A stretch of DNA of 64,000 nt. Source: Andrena cerasifolii. Taxonomy: Eukaryota; Arthropoda; Insecta; Hymenoptera; Andrenidae. Location: assembly GCF_050908995.1 (NCBI RefSeq), contig NC_135119.1, positions 4,216,001 to 4,280,000 on the forward strand, written 5' to 3'. A program made the translations under genes and the position numbers. The notes under the pieces are model-generated. The model saw only the letters and a list, made by a program, of their open reading frames with translations. It had not been told where the DNA came from and did not search any database. Shown piece by piece: positions 44,321-54,841 of the stretch (positions within the stretch are counted from its first letter, which is position 1; each line of letters begins with the position of its first letter).

Positions 44321-44545
44321 TTGGAAAAATATTCATGTCTGCATGTCAAAAAAGTGAACGATATTGAAGCGGTGCATTGGAAAAGAGCCATTAATAAAGT
44401 TATAAGAATTGAAGACGAATATGTTCAACGAAATTTGTTGTACAATTTTACAAATTTTATAATAAATAGTGACGATGATACTGAAGAAGAAGAAGAAGGA
44501 GAAGACGAAGGAGAAGACGTAGAAGAAGAAGGAGAAGAAGTTTAA
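44321..44545 (+). CDS. Acidic-tailed 74-codon open frame, possible transposase C-terminus
   Basis: The frame reads MEKYSCLHVKKVNDIEAVHW, continues with a basic/acidic helical stretch (RAINKVIRIEDEYVQRNLLYN) and ends in more than 25 residues dominated by E, D and G encoded by a gaagaa/gaagac repeat. It lies directly after a transposon left end and before featureless DNA, which suggests the 3' end of a transposase or host retrogene captured there. Position-specific cysteine, histidine-tryptophan and acidic-tail features resemble transposase C-termini, but I cannot name the family. The ATG is not proven as a true start; the frame is open upstream for only a few codons. Confidence 0.35.
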   Translation: MEKYSCLHVKKVNDIEAVHWKRAINKVIRIEDEYVQRNLLYNFTNFIINSDDDTEEEEEGEDEGEDVEEEGEEV

Positions 44546-46047
44546 CGCATCGTATAAGAAAATATTAAATGGTAAATTTTAATTAATTCCTACAAATATT
44601 ATCTTGATTCATAAATTCTCCACTACTGCTCTAATGCAGTACATATATCTTACTAAAATGTATTTAGATTTAATACGAGACAATTTTTAACAGCCAGTAG
44701 CAAAGCTTAATTGATGTCTTTTAATAATGATAAACCGTATCTTGAATTTCTGTTTTATTTTCTGTTAGGGCCCCGGTTTTGTCCTGGTCTTCTCTAAATA
44801 CACTCCTGCAAGAGGTAGTAGAGGGGCACGTTTAGCGGCCAGTACCCAGCAGGGTGTCCGTGAAGACTCCGCTGAGGGACTTCACACCTAAGTCACTATA
44901 GCTCGGAGAGGCACTATACACTTGCCACTTTAATAGAGGTATTTGTAATTTAATCGAACTACTTCAAAAACTTTCTGCAACGTATTTCAGAAATATGTGC
45001 TTGCTCAAGACGCTCAATTGACTACAATGCCACTGTGCAGACCAAACAACTAATACACGGTTAGTTAGTAAAGAAATAGCATCGCTATGACACTCAAGAC
45101 TTCCATATCGGAGATAAGCTGGGGTCTCATATTAGGAGAGGTCGTCATGTTCGGCTACTTTACCCTACAGCAGTAATATCATCATGATCTACTTTCACAG
45201 TAAACACTTAATCATGTAGCTGCATATAGCTTTGCGCACATATTTATTGGTAAAATCGAATATGTATGCATGGTGACAGCATATAGCAGTGTTACATTCT
45301 TCACTATGCAGAGTACCTATAGGTAAAGAGTGGCTATAAGAGTATTCTTGAGCGGGTTATGAAAGCAACATGCTGAAAGTTCCAAGTCATAATTTTTTCA
45401 GTGTACATCGACGTATTCGTACCGTCTATGGAAATCCAGCTGCGCCGTACATTAACGTGTATTTTCGGTGGTTTATTTCTAACCGACGCAACGCGAGCTT
45501 TCGATTTCCGTAGCGCGATTGAAACATCGTTTATCTTCCCCAGAGAAATGTGCCGTGTTTATTTGCACGAGTGCTGTGTGATTTATGTTTGATGTAATGT
45601 CCTCAGATATCGCGACTTCCATCGAAATCCATAGCTAACGTCAGGAATATTGTTAATTGAAATAAATGGTTGGCGCCGACCGTTCGCCCGATTATCATTA
45701 ATTCTGTCGTTCTCGGGCGAGTAGATTAAATGGAATTTAAGCACTGTGAACATTCTGGGAATAAAACATTCACGGGTGTGTCGGGAGATCGTAAACCTTC
45801 GCATCCATGCTTTTCCTTTCGAACAAAGCCGCAACGCAGACCAAGCGTTCTAACGCGGAAAATAGTACGTAATTTACCATTTGACCTTTTTCTGCGTGGC
45901 AAGGCTTGACTCGAGTTTGTCCTGCGCAAGGTAGGAGACAGCTCTTCCTTTCTTTCGGCGGTGAATTTATTCATTTTACGAATTATTCAGCGAGACTGTA
46001 TGTACAACATGGTATGGTTGAATTCGTCTCATTATGCTATCCCCATT
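44546..46047. other. Unassigned DNA with a CpG-richer stretch
   Basis: 45400-45960 is GC-richer and has overlapping frames on both strands with no known domain. It has no partner in the window and may be unique host sequence. 44760-44890 is also GC-richer. Confidence 0.35.
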
Positions 46048-46879
46048 TAGGGTGGACTGGGGCAAAGTGGGGCAGAAGAAGTTTGAAGTCGAATAAAATT
46101 TTTCCCTTTCTATAAAAATGTTTGGAAATATATTTATAATATAAATAAAATATTATTATAGATGAATGACGAATAGGAATACTTAAAATAAACTTAGAGT
46201 ATATTAAAATTCGACTTGAAAGAAATGATGCAAGAGGTATCTGGAGTAAAGTGGGGTGCAACAAAATAAGAACTTTAATTAAGGATATAGGTAAATATTA
46301 ACCACTTGCGCTGGAATGACGTGTGTAGCACGGCAGCTTCTGGCTTTTTTGCACCGTGGTTGTCAAAAACTGTGGCAGATTTTTTATTTTTCTGAGGTTA
46401 GTTTCTGTTCCACCACGCCGCGTGGTTTTTCAGCCAGCTGACAGGTTAGGATATTGCGCACATCACTTGCGCATTGGTTCTTAGCAGCCATTTGCAGCTC
46501 CGTTTACCCCGAACATGTACTCAGTGGAAAATTAATTATTTAATAATGTTAGGATTAATGTTTTCACAAACGCGTGTACATGTATGTTTATAAGCTTGTT
46601 ATAAATACGCAGAAAAAATTTGGAATTAAAATAACACATTCAAGACTCATTTATCCAAAAAGCTAAATTGAAAAGAAAACCAATTGGAAGTCTCTGAAAC
46701 TTCATTTTTAATTTTCTAAATGAATTTCCATTTTTCGATATCTGAATGTGCATAATTATCATTGTGGTATTACACACATTTATTACGTCACAAAAATTTG
46801 TAAATATATTCTATTGTTAAAGAATAAATTAAGAAAGCTCATTTTACCCCGAGGTTCACTTTGCCCCGTCTTCCCTGTA
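46048..46879. mobile_element. TA-flanked pogo-like MITE with GGGTGGACTGGGGC termini
   Basis: TA at 46048-46049 and 46878-46879 borders GGGTGGACTGGGGCAAAGTG and, minus strand, CAGGGAAGACGGGGCAAAGTG-type ends. Internal echoes: ggagtaaagtggggtgc (46242) and cgtttaccccgaac (46502). No transposase. The end sequences resemble the 14114 element and the familiar GGGGCAAAGTGGGG pogo-type termini. Confidence 0.65.
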
Positions 46880-47189
46880 GGTATTATTATAGAAAAATCA
46901 GTTGTAAATAGCTTTGTTCATCATCTAGTAATTTTAGTTTATGGTCAGTAACATTGAGTATACCAGGTGGCGCCAGTTTCGTTTTATTTCCGTTCTGTTA
47001 GGTTATGTCACACCTTTTATTTCCAGAGTCAATGGTCTTTTTCGTTATGTACCAGTCTCAGTTTTTCCTTTGTGTGATATACATGGCGTCTGATATTCTG
47101 TACAAAATATTATAATTAAGATTCTACAATTTGCTTTATCCTGTTCTTAATAAATATAATATACGCAACAAAATCAGTTGCCATGTTAT
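46880..47189. other. Unassigned AT-rich DNA
   Basis: Nothing recognised. Confidence 0.5.
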
Positions 47190-47425
47190 GCACCCCTTCT
47201 CATGGAACGTTTCCATCTCCAAACTTTTTTTATCATACCTATATATAATATACATATAAAGCACAAAGTGTATATATGTATATATGTTTTTGTGTTTGTC
47301 TGTCGCCTAAAAATCATCGAATCCTTATGCCTGGCCAAATCCAGACGAATTTGATTATTTTCACAAAAAAAAATTGTAAAATCCAAATCTACATTCCGGC
47401 CGAAGCCGGATAGTAAAGCCCGTCA
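47190..47425 (-). mobile_element. RTE-like LINE 3' end, minus strand
   Basis: Read on the minus strand: gggctttactatccggc, then gatttggattttac, tgtgaaaataatcaaattc, gtctggatttggccagg and aggcgacagacaaacac, closing in an at-rich tail. The same order appears on the plus strand at 59423-59640. The dinucleotide-rich caaacacaaaaacata tail is typical of RTE-type non-LTR retrotransposon (or derived SINE) 3' ends. No ORF remains. Confidence 0.6.
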
Positions 47426-48277
47426 TCAGTAAATCAAGGCATTGAAGATGTTAGCCTCAGAATTAGGGGACAAGTCGAAATACAGATATTTCTTCTGCAA
47501 AAAAAAAGGTTAAAAATTACTTTACTATTTTGCAGTCTGAGGTTCGTCAAGCGCATGTAATGAAAGTTAATAGTTTACCCTCTGACGCGGGCTATTTAAA
47601 TGTCAGCAGCGCACGTATTCACACACGAGAAACACGATCAGATGCGCGGCCCCATACATTGCGCCGATAGCAGTAATTGTTCGAATACATTATGGTGATT
47701 TGTAACACATGGTTTTACATGGTCTGACAGTGACTCACGCACCAAAGAACATATCACGCTGCTTGTACTCTTGCTACTTTTAAAACATTTATGACACAAT
47801 TAAGTACCTACATAAAACGTCTTCATTCTCGGCTGCAATGGAAATTATTTTTCTTTTTTATGTAACAACGAGAAAGACACTCCTGCTGGCATACCTACCT
47901 ACTGGTAAATTGGAAAAAAGGCACAAACGGTTCTCTTTAGCCTTGCAGCATCAAACAGACATTACAATGTAATGTGATAATAATTTGTTGAATTTATCTA
48001 GTTGCTCATTTTTATTTTCTTTTTTTCTTATATATTCAGAAATAGTAATGGAAATAAATGTCACTTTATTTTTATGCCATTAAAACATGTTTTTTTTTTA
48101 AAGATAATTATTAATCCTACAAGTTTGTTAATAATAAAATAGCTACTAATTGTAAGTTATCATGTAGGCATTGTATTTCATTTTAGACGGATACTAGTGT
48201 ATGTCTTGAAATTTTGTACAGTCTGTAGGAAATATGTTGGGTAAATAATTAGAAATCGTGGGAGATATGATCAGTGC
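47426..48277. other. Unassigned AT-rich DNA
   Basis: No gene, RNA gene or repeat pair recognised. Confidence 0.5.
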
Positions 48278-48708
48278 TAGGGTAAGTGTGGGTATTACTG
48301 CGGATGCCCCGATTACTGCGGATATTCTAAAACAAATCGTATTTAATGTTGGAAAGTACATAATCTCTTGAAAATTATATGCTAAAATTATTTTAAACTC
48401 TATTACAGATAATTATTAATAAATAAGTACAGCAAAGTTATTATTAATTCTAGCATCGTAGTTTGATATTCGTCAAGGCGAAACTTAGATCGATTTCTCA
48501 ATATGGCGGTCATGAACACTTACCTGGAAAACATTTATATTTTTGTTATTAACAGTAATACACGTAATGCAGCGTTATTACTCGATAGAGTAAGAGTGAT
48601 GTTTTCAGAGAAACAGTAAATCAGTCATCCACATTTTGGTTTTAATTTTTATTTCTCGCCGCAGTATGAGGTGCAGTACTTTACATCATGCGCATGTATT
48701 ACTGCGGA

Positions 48709-49239
48709 CTGGCGACTAGGACTGGGACTATTCGAATATCTTACAAGTATTAGAATGCTACGAATAAACTTCGAATATTTGAGTATTCGAATGTTATTAT
48801 TTGAGTAATGATGTATTCGAATAGTATGGTGTGAAGTGGGTCAAAATTAGCTTATAAGATTTCACCCTGACAAATGAATCTAAAGAACTTGATTTATAAT
48901 TCAGACCATACTATTCGAATACTTAAATATTCGAATAGTATCCGAATACTTGGATATTCGAATAGTATCCGAATACTTGGATATTCGAATAGTATCCGAA
49001 TACTTGGATATTCGAATAGTATTCGAATACTTGGATATTCGAATAGTTTTCGAATATTTGGATATTCGAATAGTATTCGAATACTTGGATATTCGAATAG
49101 TATTCGAATACTTGGATATTCTAATAGCATTCGAATACTTTGATATTCGAATTATATTTGCCAAATAATTGAGCAACTGAAGTATTCGAATATTCGAATA
49201 CCGAAAAATTTGACAAATAGTCCCAGCTCTACTGGCGAC
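48709..49239. mobile_element. hAT-type MITE with perfect 8-bp TSD and TTCGAA minisatellite
   Basis: CTGGCGAC is duplicated at 48709-48716 and 49232-49239. Termini TAGGACTGGGACTATTCG and, minus strand, TAGAGCTGGGACTATTTG. Most of the 515-bp interior is a self-complementary TATTCGAATA motif, expanded into a phased tandem array at 48911-49153. Confidence 0.9.
48911..49153. repeat. Nine-unit 27-bp minisatellite
   Basis: Units start at 48911, 48938, 48965, 48992, 49019, 49046, 49073, 49100 and 49127, all exactly 27 bp apart, containing CCGAATACTTGGATATTCG. Because 27 is a multiple of three, frames stay open on both strands and give repetitive peptides that are not evidence of a protein. Confidence 0.92.
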
Positions 49240-49630
49240 TGCGTAACTTTGTAAAGATGCCAAGAAAAGATAAAAGTAGAAAAAAGAATAAAAAAAATAA
49301 AAAAGCTAATAGGTTTTGTTATACTAGTATTTTGCCTAACATCTGTCCGCAGTAATATACGCGCAGTAATTGGTATATTGTTAGTAACTGGCACGCAGTA
49401 ATGCATGTATGTTCGCAGTAACTCCTGCAATAACATTGATGTTTAAATCTCTGTAGTTTTAATTAAATGCGCCTATTACCGTGTCCTTACATTTTTTTTA
49501 AATAGAAATATTAAGGTCCCAACTTTCTTTTAAAAGAAGAAAGAGGGACTTACATTCATTTGAGCGCTATATCGAACGTTCTAAAGTTAACCTATCTTAA
49601 AAGTCCGCAGTAATACCCACACTTACCCCA

Positions 49631-50169
49631 GGAGGTCCCAATGTTTCGATCACCAATGTGAAGGATTTATGGCGAAAGAAGGGTAGAAATGTGTCAGAGT
49701 TCACTCCACTAGCAGATATATTATATATACCTTCTTTTTTTTACTTTTTCTCCTTCCTCTTTTCCGTGGAATATTATCTAGGCAGTGCCAAAAATTTAGC
49801 AGTGAAAATAACCTTATCCCCTCACAAATCTTGCACACTTGTAACACTGGCCGACTCTCCCACGTCTTTCAACTACTTATTCTACACTTTTTACCTTCGA
49901 TCTGCGTTTGGAGTCGATATTCTGGATTTCGCCCAACTTAATATATCTTATAACTTCCCTGTTTTCATGAAAATGGAGCCTCGGATCGCTAAATTATATA
50001 TCTTTTAAATCACAAGAATCTATAAATAAGGCCAATATATTCGCCACCCCAAAATACACAACGCTGTTTTTATGTTAAAATAAAAAAATGCATGATGATA
50101 CTTATGCAATAACACTGCAAAGACACTAACGTTTTCTGAAAAGAATAATTATTTGTTTCGAAAAATATA
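49631..50169. other. Unassigned DNA with a 116-codon frame
   Basis: The plus-strand frame 49658-50008 encodes a partly hydrophobic, low-complexity sequence with no domain I know. It may be the 5' side of the pogo-like pseudogene that follows, but nothing ties it to transposases. I do not call it a gene. Confidence 0.35.
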
Positions 50170-51506
50170 CATGGAAGCCAATTGCTATGAGCAGTGAATT
50201 GGTAGCGAAGCTAGTAATTTATATTAAAAAAATGCAGGAGTGTCAAGTAAGACGTACCTATTGCTCAGAAATTAGTAGAGGAATCAACAATCCCACACCC
50301 TGTAACAAATGTAACAAAACCACAAAAACGGCTGGGTGATCTTGGAAAGAGAATTTAAAAAGTCGTCATGGTCTTGCACTAACACAGCCAGAAAATCTAG
50401 CAGTGTATGTATGAGCATCAGGGGCAAACCGTGAAATCTTAAATGACTATAGGGAGCAGGTAATGCTTGCAGAAACCATGGGGTGACAAACTTGCCGGGA
50501 TGGTTTTGGAATGTAGATGAGACAGGGCTCACCTAAGTCATGAAATCAAGCAAAGTAGTAACTGTTGTAGGAAAGAAGTATGCGGGCAAACAGAATTATG
50601 CTGAAATGGGTGTTACCATAACTGTGTTGGGGTGTGTCAATTCATCTGCGCTGTCAATACCTCCAATAGTAATATTTAAAGCAGTTTGAATGGTTGATGG
50701 CCTAGGCGAGAACATGATTCCGAGGGAGCTCGATTCGCCTGTCGAAAACAGGCTGGATCAATACAGAATTGTTAACGGAGTGGTTCAAACATTTTGTGAA
50801 CAACATTCCATCAGCGAGATCAATTATTTTGCTGATGGACAGTCCTGCTAGTCACTTAAGTGCAGGCGTTCTAGACATTTCCTTCTCACACAACGCACAT
50901 TCCCCAGCCTTTGGATGTGCAGTGTACAAATCTCTAAAGAGCCATTGGAAGAAGGTGGCCGAATTTATGCATTCGCATCCTGGAGAGAAGCCCACCAGAT
51001 TTCAATTTAATAGACAGGAATCTTTCCAAGGAAACACATAGCTGCCGTTACAGATCAAGTTATAGCTCCATCTCTGGTTACGGAACGACCACAGGCACAT
51101 CAAGAATCTAATGCTTTGCTCTACATAAAAGCTTTATTCGTTCCATATTGGGACTATGGTTGTTAGAGTTATAGTTATTTTCCTAAACAAAAATTATATT
51201 AATATAGAAAGTCTGGAACAGTCCAGTTCTTCGCACTAAGAGCCGCAATGGGCTAGAGTGTAAGTACTTCAAGTAACATAATTATTGCAGAATCAAAACT
51301 GTAGTTTATTGAGGAGTGAACTAAGTTTTTATGCAAATGTTACTTGAGCAAAGTCCTTTGAAACTGTAATTCTTGTACATACATATGATATTATTAGGAA
51401 AATGTATACATATATTCATTTGTCTCAAACAATGTAATAAAACTGTATAAGTTACACACCAACTAATGTATAAATCGCAATGTACGAAATTTACTATAAG
51501 AAACCA

Positions 51507-52225
51507 TTAAGGGGTCTCTCTACCTGGACGGACGCAAAATGATGCGAACTTTGGGAATTTTTTAAAACAAAACCATTCAAATTATTTACTTCCAGCTTTG
51601 TGGCTTTATTTGTCAATCTTTAGAGAATATGAAAAAAAAAATTGTATGCAAAAATAGTGGTTATATCCGGAGTTATAGTGCTTCAAATAGAGCGCCTTAC
51701 AAAAATCATATGCGTATTATTAGCATAAAATCAGCCGTTGTAGTTGTCTGAAATAGAAAATTTAAAAATTTGTGTAATCTGTATGAGTGTGGCTATCGTC
51801 TGAACTAGATTAAATGAGAAATACTGAAAAGTAAAAAAAGTTGCAGCGTCTAAAACAAACATCGATTTCTGCAATAAATTCGCTGGTTTTTTAAGTCGCA
51901 AAAGTCTAATTTTTTCAAAAACCGACTTAGTGTTAGTACCAGCGAGGGTGGTACAACTATTGAAGATATATACCAAGTTTGAAGTAAATCGGGTGATTGG
52001 TTTTTGAGATATCATGCTAACCAATTCGGAAAATATCGTTTTTAGAAAAATGCGTTTAAAGTTTTACACATCTTTTTTTTTAATTAAATTTTTTGTAAAA
52101 TGTTGCCTAAATATGTGCAAACATGGGCATAAAGTTTTTAATTAATATAATTTGAGGGTTTCTTTTAAAAAAAATCCCAAATATCGCGCTCCTTTTCAGG
52201 CCGTCAAAGTTGGGAGATCCCTTAA
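51507..52225. mobile_element. TTAA-flanked element inserted in the pogo pseudogene
   Basis: TTAA at 51507-51510 and 52222-52225. Termini GGGGTCTCTCTACCTGGACG and, minus strand, GGGATCTCCCAACTTTGACG. The inner parts agree as ttgggaattttttaaaac against ttgggattttttttaaa. 711 bp with no coding; Kolobok- or piggyBac-type by target site. Confidence 0.8.
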
Positions 52226-52245
52226 TGTAATATAGCTACTAACGT

Positions 52246-52619
52246 AAAGCAGACAGTGGCGGATTTAACAGGGCGGCCGATGAGCACTTGCCACCTGGGC
52301 CCCTGCACAGAAGGCCCCCAGGGCCCCATCCTTAAAAAAAATTATAATTTTATCCGAACTATATTTTTTTCTGTATTATTACGCTGAGCTCGTTTTCAGT
52401 AAACTACCACTTTAGTTTCTCGAAAAATGGGCCCCTGCTCAGAAGGCCCCCCTAGGGCCCTGTCTTCAAAAATAAATTATGATTTTATCCAAGCACTTTT
52501 TTCTATACTTTTCTGTAGATTTACTCCTTTTTAGTAAACTACCTCTTGATTTTCCCGAAAAAATGGGCCCCTCAACGTTTGCCACCTGGCCCTTTTTTCT
52601 TAAATCCACTGAAAGCAGA
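52246..52619. mobile_element. hAT-type MITE with perfect 8-bp TSD and internal repeats
   Basis: AAAGCAGA is duplicated at 52246-52253 and 52612-52619. Termini CAGTGGCGGATTTAACAGG and, minus strand, CAGTGGATTTAAGAAAA. A unit of about 130 bp opening with gggcccctg is repeated near 52297, 52429 and, in part, 52565. Confidence 0.9.
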
Positions 52620-53173
52620 TGTAAGCCTAAGGCTTTAAATGTTTAAAATAAATTTTTTAAAAAATCTAATGCTCTGAAAACACTGAACTCCTCCTCGGAT
52701 ATTCAGTAACTACTCCATTCAAACAAAGAACGAGTTCCACCAAGAAATAATAATTCCAGGGCAAAGGTAATGTCCACAACTTTAGCATCCTGCTCTTCAT
52801 CAACTTTTGCTCCCATAGGTCATGGTGATGAAACTCAAATGCCTACTTGGCTTCCTATGCGTAAATCCAATTAGAGGAACGTAAAGTAGACTAAGTAGTT
52901 TTATGAATCTGGTAGAAAAATATACATTGAGGATATAGAGGAACAGGATGGTGAGGAATGGATTGAATGTAGTTTTTGTGGCATTTGGTACCATTGTTCG
53001 GCTCAGTAGGTTAACAATGTATGTAGTTACTTTTAGTATGTGCGACGGTTGTGCAAGTGATTCTAACAATAAATAAAATAATAAACCTAAAATAATCACT
53101 AAATAACGATAATATACAAATAATATAAAATAATATAAACAAGTCGCTGGTGAACATATCATGGGCCAACGAG

Positions 53174-53217
53174 AACTATCACAGAGTAACCAGAGCTATC
53201 ACGGAGTAATCAGGGTA
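53174..53217. mobile_element. Probable right terminus of the pogo element
   Basis: gaactatcacagagtaacc is followed immediately by gagctatcacggagtaatc, a 20-bp direct repeat, then aggg and TA (53216-53217). A repeated terminal word ending at TA, just downstream of the pogo pseudogene, is what a pogo-like terminal inverted repeat would look like. No left partner was found. Confidence 0.4.
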
Positions 53218-53813
53218 TGTCCTGAAAATTTAATTTTGAATTTTTTCAATTAAATATACTTACAATTAGTAAATTTCTGTTAACCTATTATTTGTTTGTA
53301 TGATGTTCGACCTATCATTATATCTCAGACTCACTTTCAGAACATGTGAATATTAGCAGTTAATAGACAAATTCTGATAAATGTCACACAGGTAAAGAAG
53401 GATTTTCACTCATCATGTGGATATGAGATAGAAACGCGCTAATATGACGTAAATATGAATGCAGATGGATTTAAACCTACTATTATAATTTGAAATTTGG
53501 GATTACCTTGTGTCTATAAAGGATCGTGTTTGCACAATGGGAATCGATCTTGTACTTGTAAGGGATCATTTGCAATTGCGCCAGATTCTAATTACAAAGC
53601 AACATGTAATTAAAGCCTGGAGCCAGTTCGTTCGCTACGAAAATCGGGGTACATGTTGTCACTGGGAAGCGATTCTTAGACTACAAGTGCAATTAAGTAT
53701 TACTTATAATTGTGCACTGTGCATTACTACGCCAATCCCTGCAACAAATAACCCATATTGTTGATACAATTCTGGCGAATATTGGAGATTTATTCCACAC
53801 AAATGTCGAATTT
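53218..53813. other. Unassigned DNA
   Basis: The frame 53510-53764 has no known domain and its composition is ordinary. Confidence 0.4.
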
Positions 53814-54546
53814 CGCAGATATCTTGCTATATATTTTAAAAACTAAGGGTCTAGGAGAAGATTTAACTACTCTGTGCGATGCAGCAGAAAATTTTCTTTC
53901 CGAAACCACCAACACAAGTGGTAAATCACGTTTTGTTTTCAATACAGAAGCGAAATAGTTTGGCAAAACGTGCGGCGTCGACAGTGGTAGTCACGCGCGT
54001 TAAGCGATTGTGTGACGCTGAGCGGCAGTATATCGCGCGCCGCCGTTGACTACCACTGTCGACGCCGCACGTTTTGCCAACCTATTTCGCTTCTGTATTG
54101 AAAACAAAATGTGCCTTACCACTTCTGTTGATGCTTTCCAAAGGAAAAATGTCTGCCGCGTCGCGTGGAGTAGTCAGATTTTCTGCTAGACCCTTAGTTT
54201 TTGAAATAAATTTAAAGATGTCTGCAAAAGTGGGTGCATTTCGGGTGTTCTTTTCCCTTTGATCGTTGTTTAAATATATTTAAATGTTCATAATGCACCA
54301 ATAACTTATATCGCTGTATTCGGGAGGGTTTATAGAATAATATGACGTAACAAGCAATCGAATAACTATTACTGTTTCGACACAAAAGATGTTCAAAGTT
54401 GAAAATTTGCAGTTGTTTTTCAAACTCGAATTTCTCGAAAACTGAAGGTGATGGCGACAAACGGTTTGGGGGTTCGTTTTCAGCGCACAAAAATCTATAA
54501 GAAACGACTATTGAATCTTACAGTCCAAAATGGCTGTTGGACAGTG
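53814..54546. mobile_element. Palindromic CACTA-like element, copy 2 (left end lost)
   Basis: Matches copy 1 (30175-31153) from agatatcttgctatatat onward through the GC-rich centre to the right terminus, minus strand CACTGTCCAACAGCC. About 250 bp of the left arm are missing. The centre keeps gacagtggtagtcacgcg and its mirror. The frames on both strands are palindrome by-products. Confidence 0.8.
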
Positions 54547-54841
54547 TAATGGGCAAGCAAGGCAAACACCCCAATTTGTGACCCGTGCAACACCACATTA
54601 ACAATCACTCACCTCATTCTTTCCTGCAACAAATTCTCAGCCGAGAGGAAAGACTGCGAGATTGACTTCTGTATTAGGAAAAATCTGACCGACCAAACGA
54701 AGAGAAAACAGTTGCTGAGATTCCTTAAAAATACCAATCTTCTTTAAGAGTTGCGAATATCGTTACTCTAGATCGAGCGGCTAATAACCCAACTTAGAGG
54801 TTGATGCGACTTAAAATAACTAAATTAAAAAAAGAAGATAC
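54547..54841 (+). mobile_element. LINE (Jockey/I/R1-like) 3' end remnant
   Basis: Directly after the CACTA-like end one frame reads TPICDPCNTTLTITHLILSC, then F-S-A-E-R, a basic stretch and LLRFLKNTNLL before TAA at 54746-54748. A C-x2-C...H...C tail of this shape closes the reverse-transcriptase ORF of Jockey/I/R1-type LINEs. A short 3' part then ends in an A-rich tail (acttaaaataactaaat and aaaaaaagaag). The 5' side is missing. Confidence 0.6.

Larger units (their letters stand above)
48278..49630. mobile_element. TA-flanked element with CGCAGTAAT iterons, hAT nested inside
   Basis: Termini GGGTAAGTGTGGGTATTACT at 48280 and, minus strand, at 49628, with TA on the left (48278-48279) and CA on the right (one substitution). 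The inner terminal word CGCAGTAAT, or its complement, occurs about nine times within the element (e.g. near 48296, 48315, 48698, 49350, 49364, 49388, 49411, 49605). A hAT-type MITE is inserted at 48717-49231. No transposase remains. Confidence 0.8.
50170..53009 (+). pseudogene. Pogo/Tigger-like transposase pseudogene, split by two insertions
   Basis: Successive frames match a DDE pogo-type transposase. Around 50390-50450 a QPENLAVYV ... ASGANREILND block precedes the catalytic domain. FWNVDETGLT at 50504-50533 carries the first catalytic Asp. A frame at 50769-51041 holds WFKHFVNNIPSAR and LLMDSPASH with the second Asp. QPLDV, with the third Asp, lies near 50911 in a shifted frame. The C-terminal finger WIECSFCGIWYHC is at 52959-52997 with a stop at 53007. 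Several stops and frameshifts kill it. A TTAA element (51507-52225) and a hAT MITE (52246-52619) interrupt it. Confidence 0.85.

Noticed and set aside
48874..49263. Repetitive proteins on both strands
   Set aside because: They are by-products of a 27-bp unit, a multiple of three, inside a hAT MITE.
49658..50008. 116-codon plus-strand frame as a gene
   Set aside because: No domain, low complexity, lies between transposons; coding status cannot be supported.
52800..53162. Hydrophobic 120-codon minus-strand frame as a membrane protein
   Set aside because: The plus strand of the same DNA carries the C-terminal finger of a pogo transposase; the hydrophobic peptide is its AT-rich antisense.
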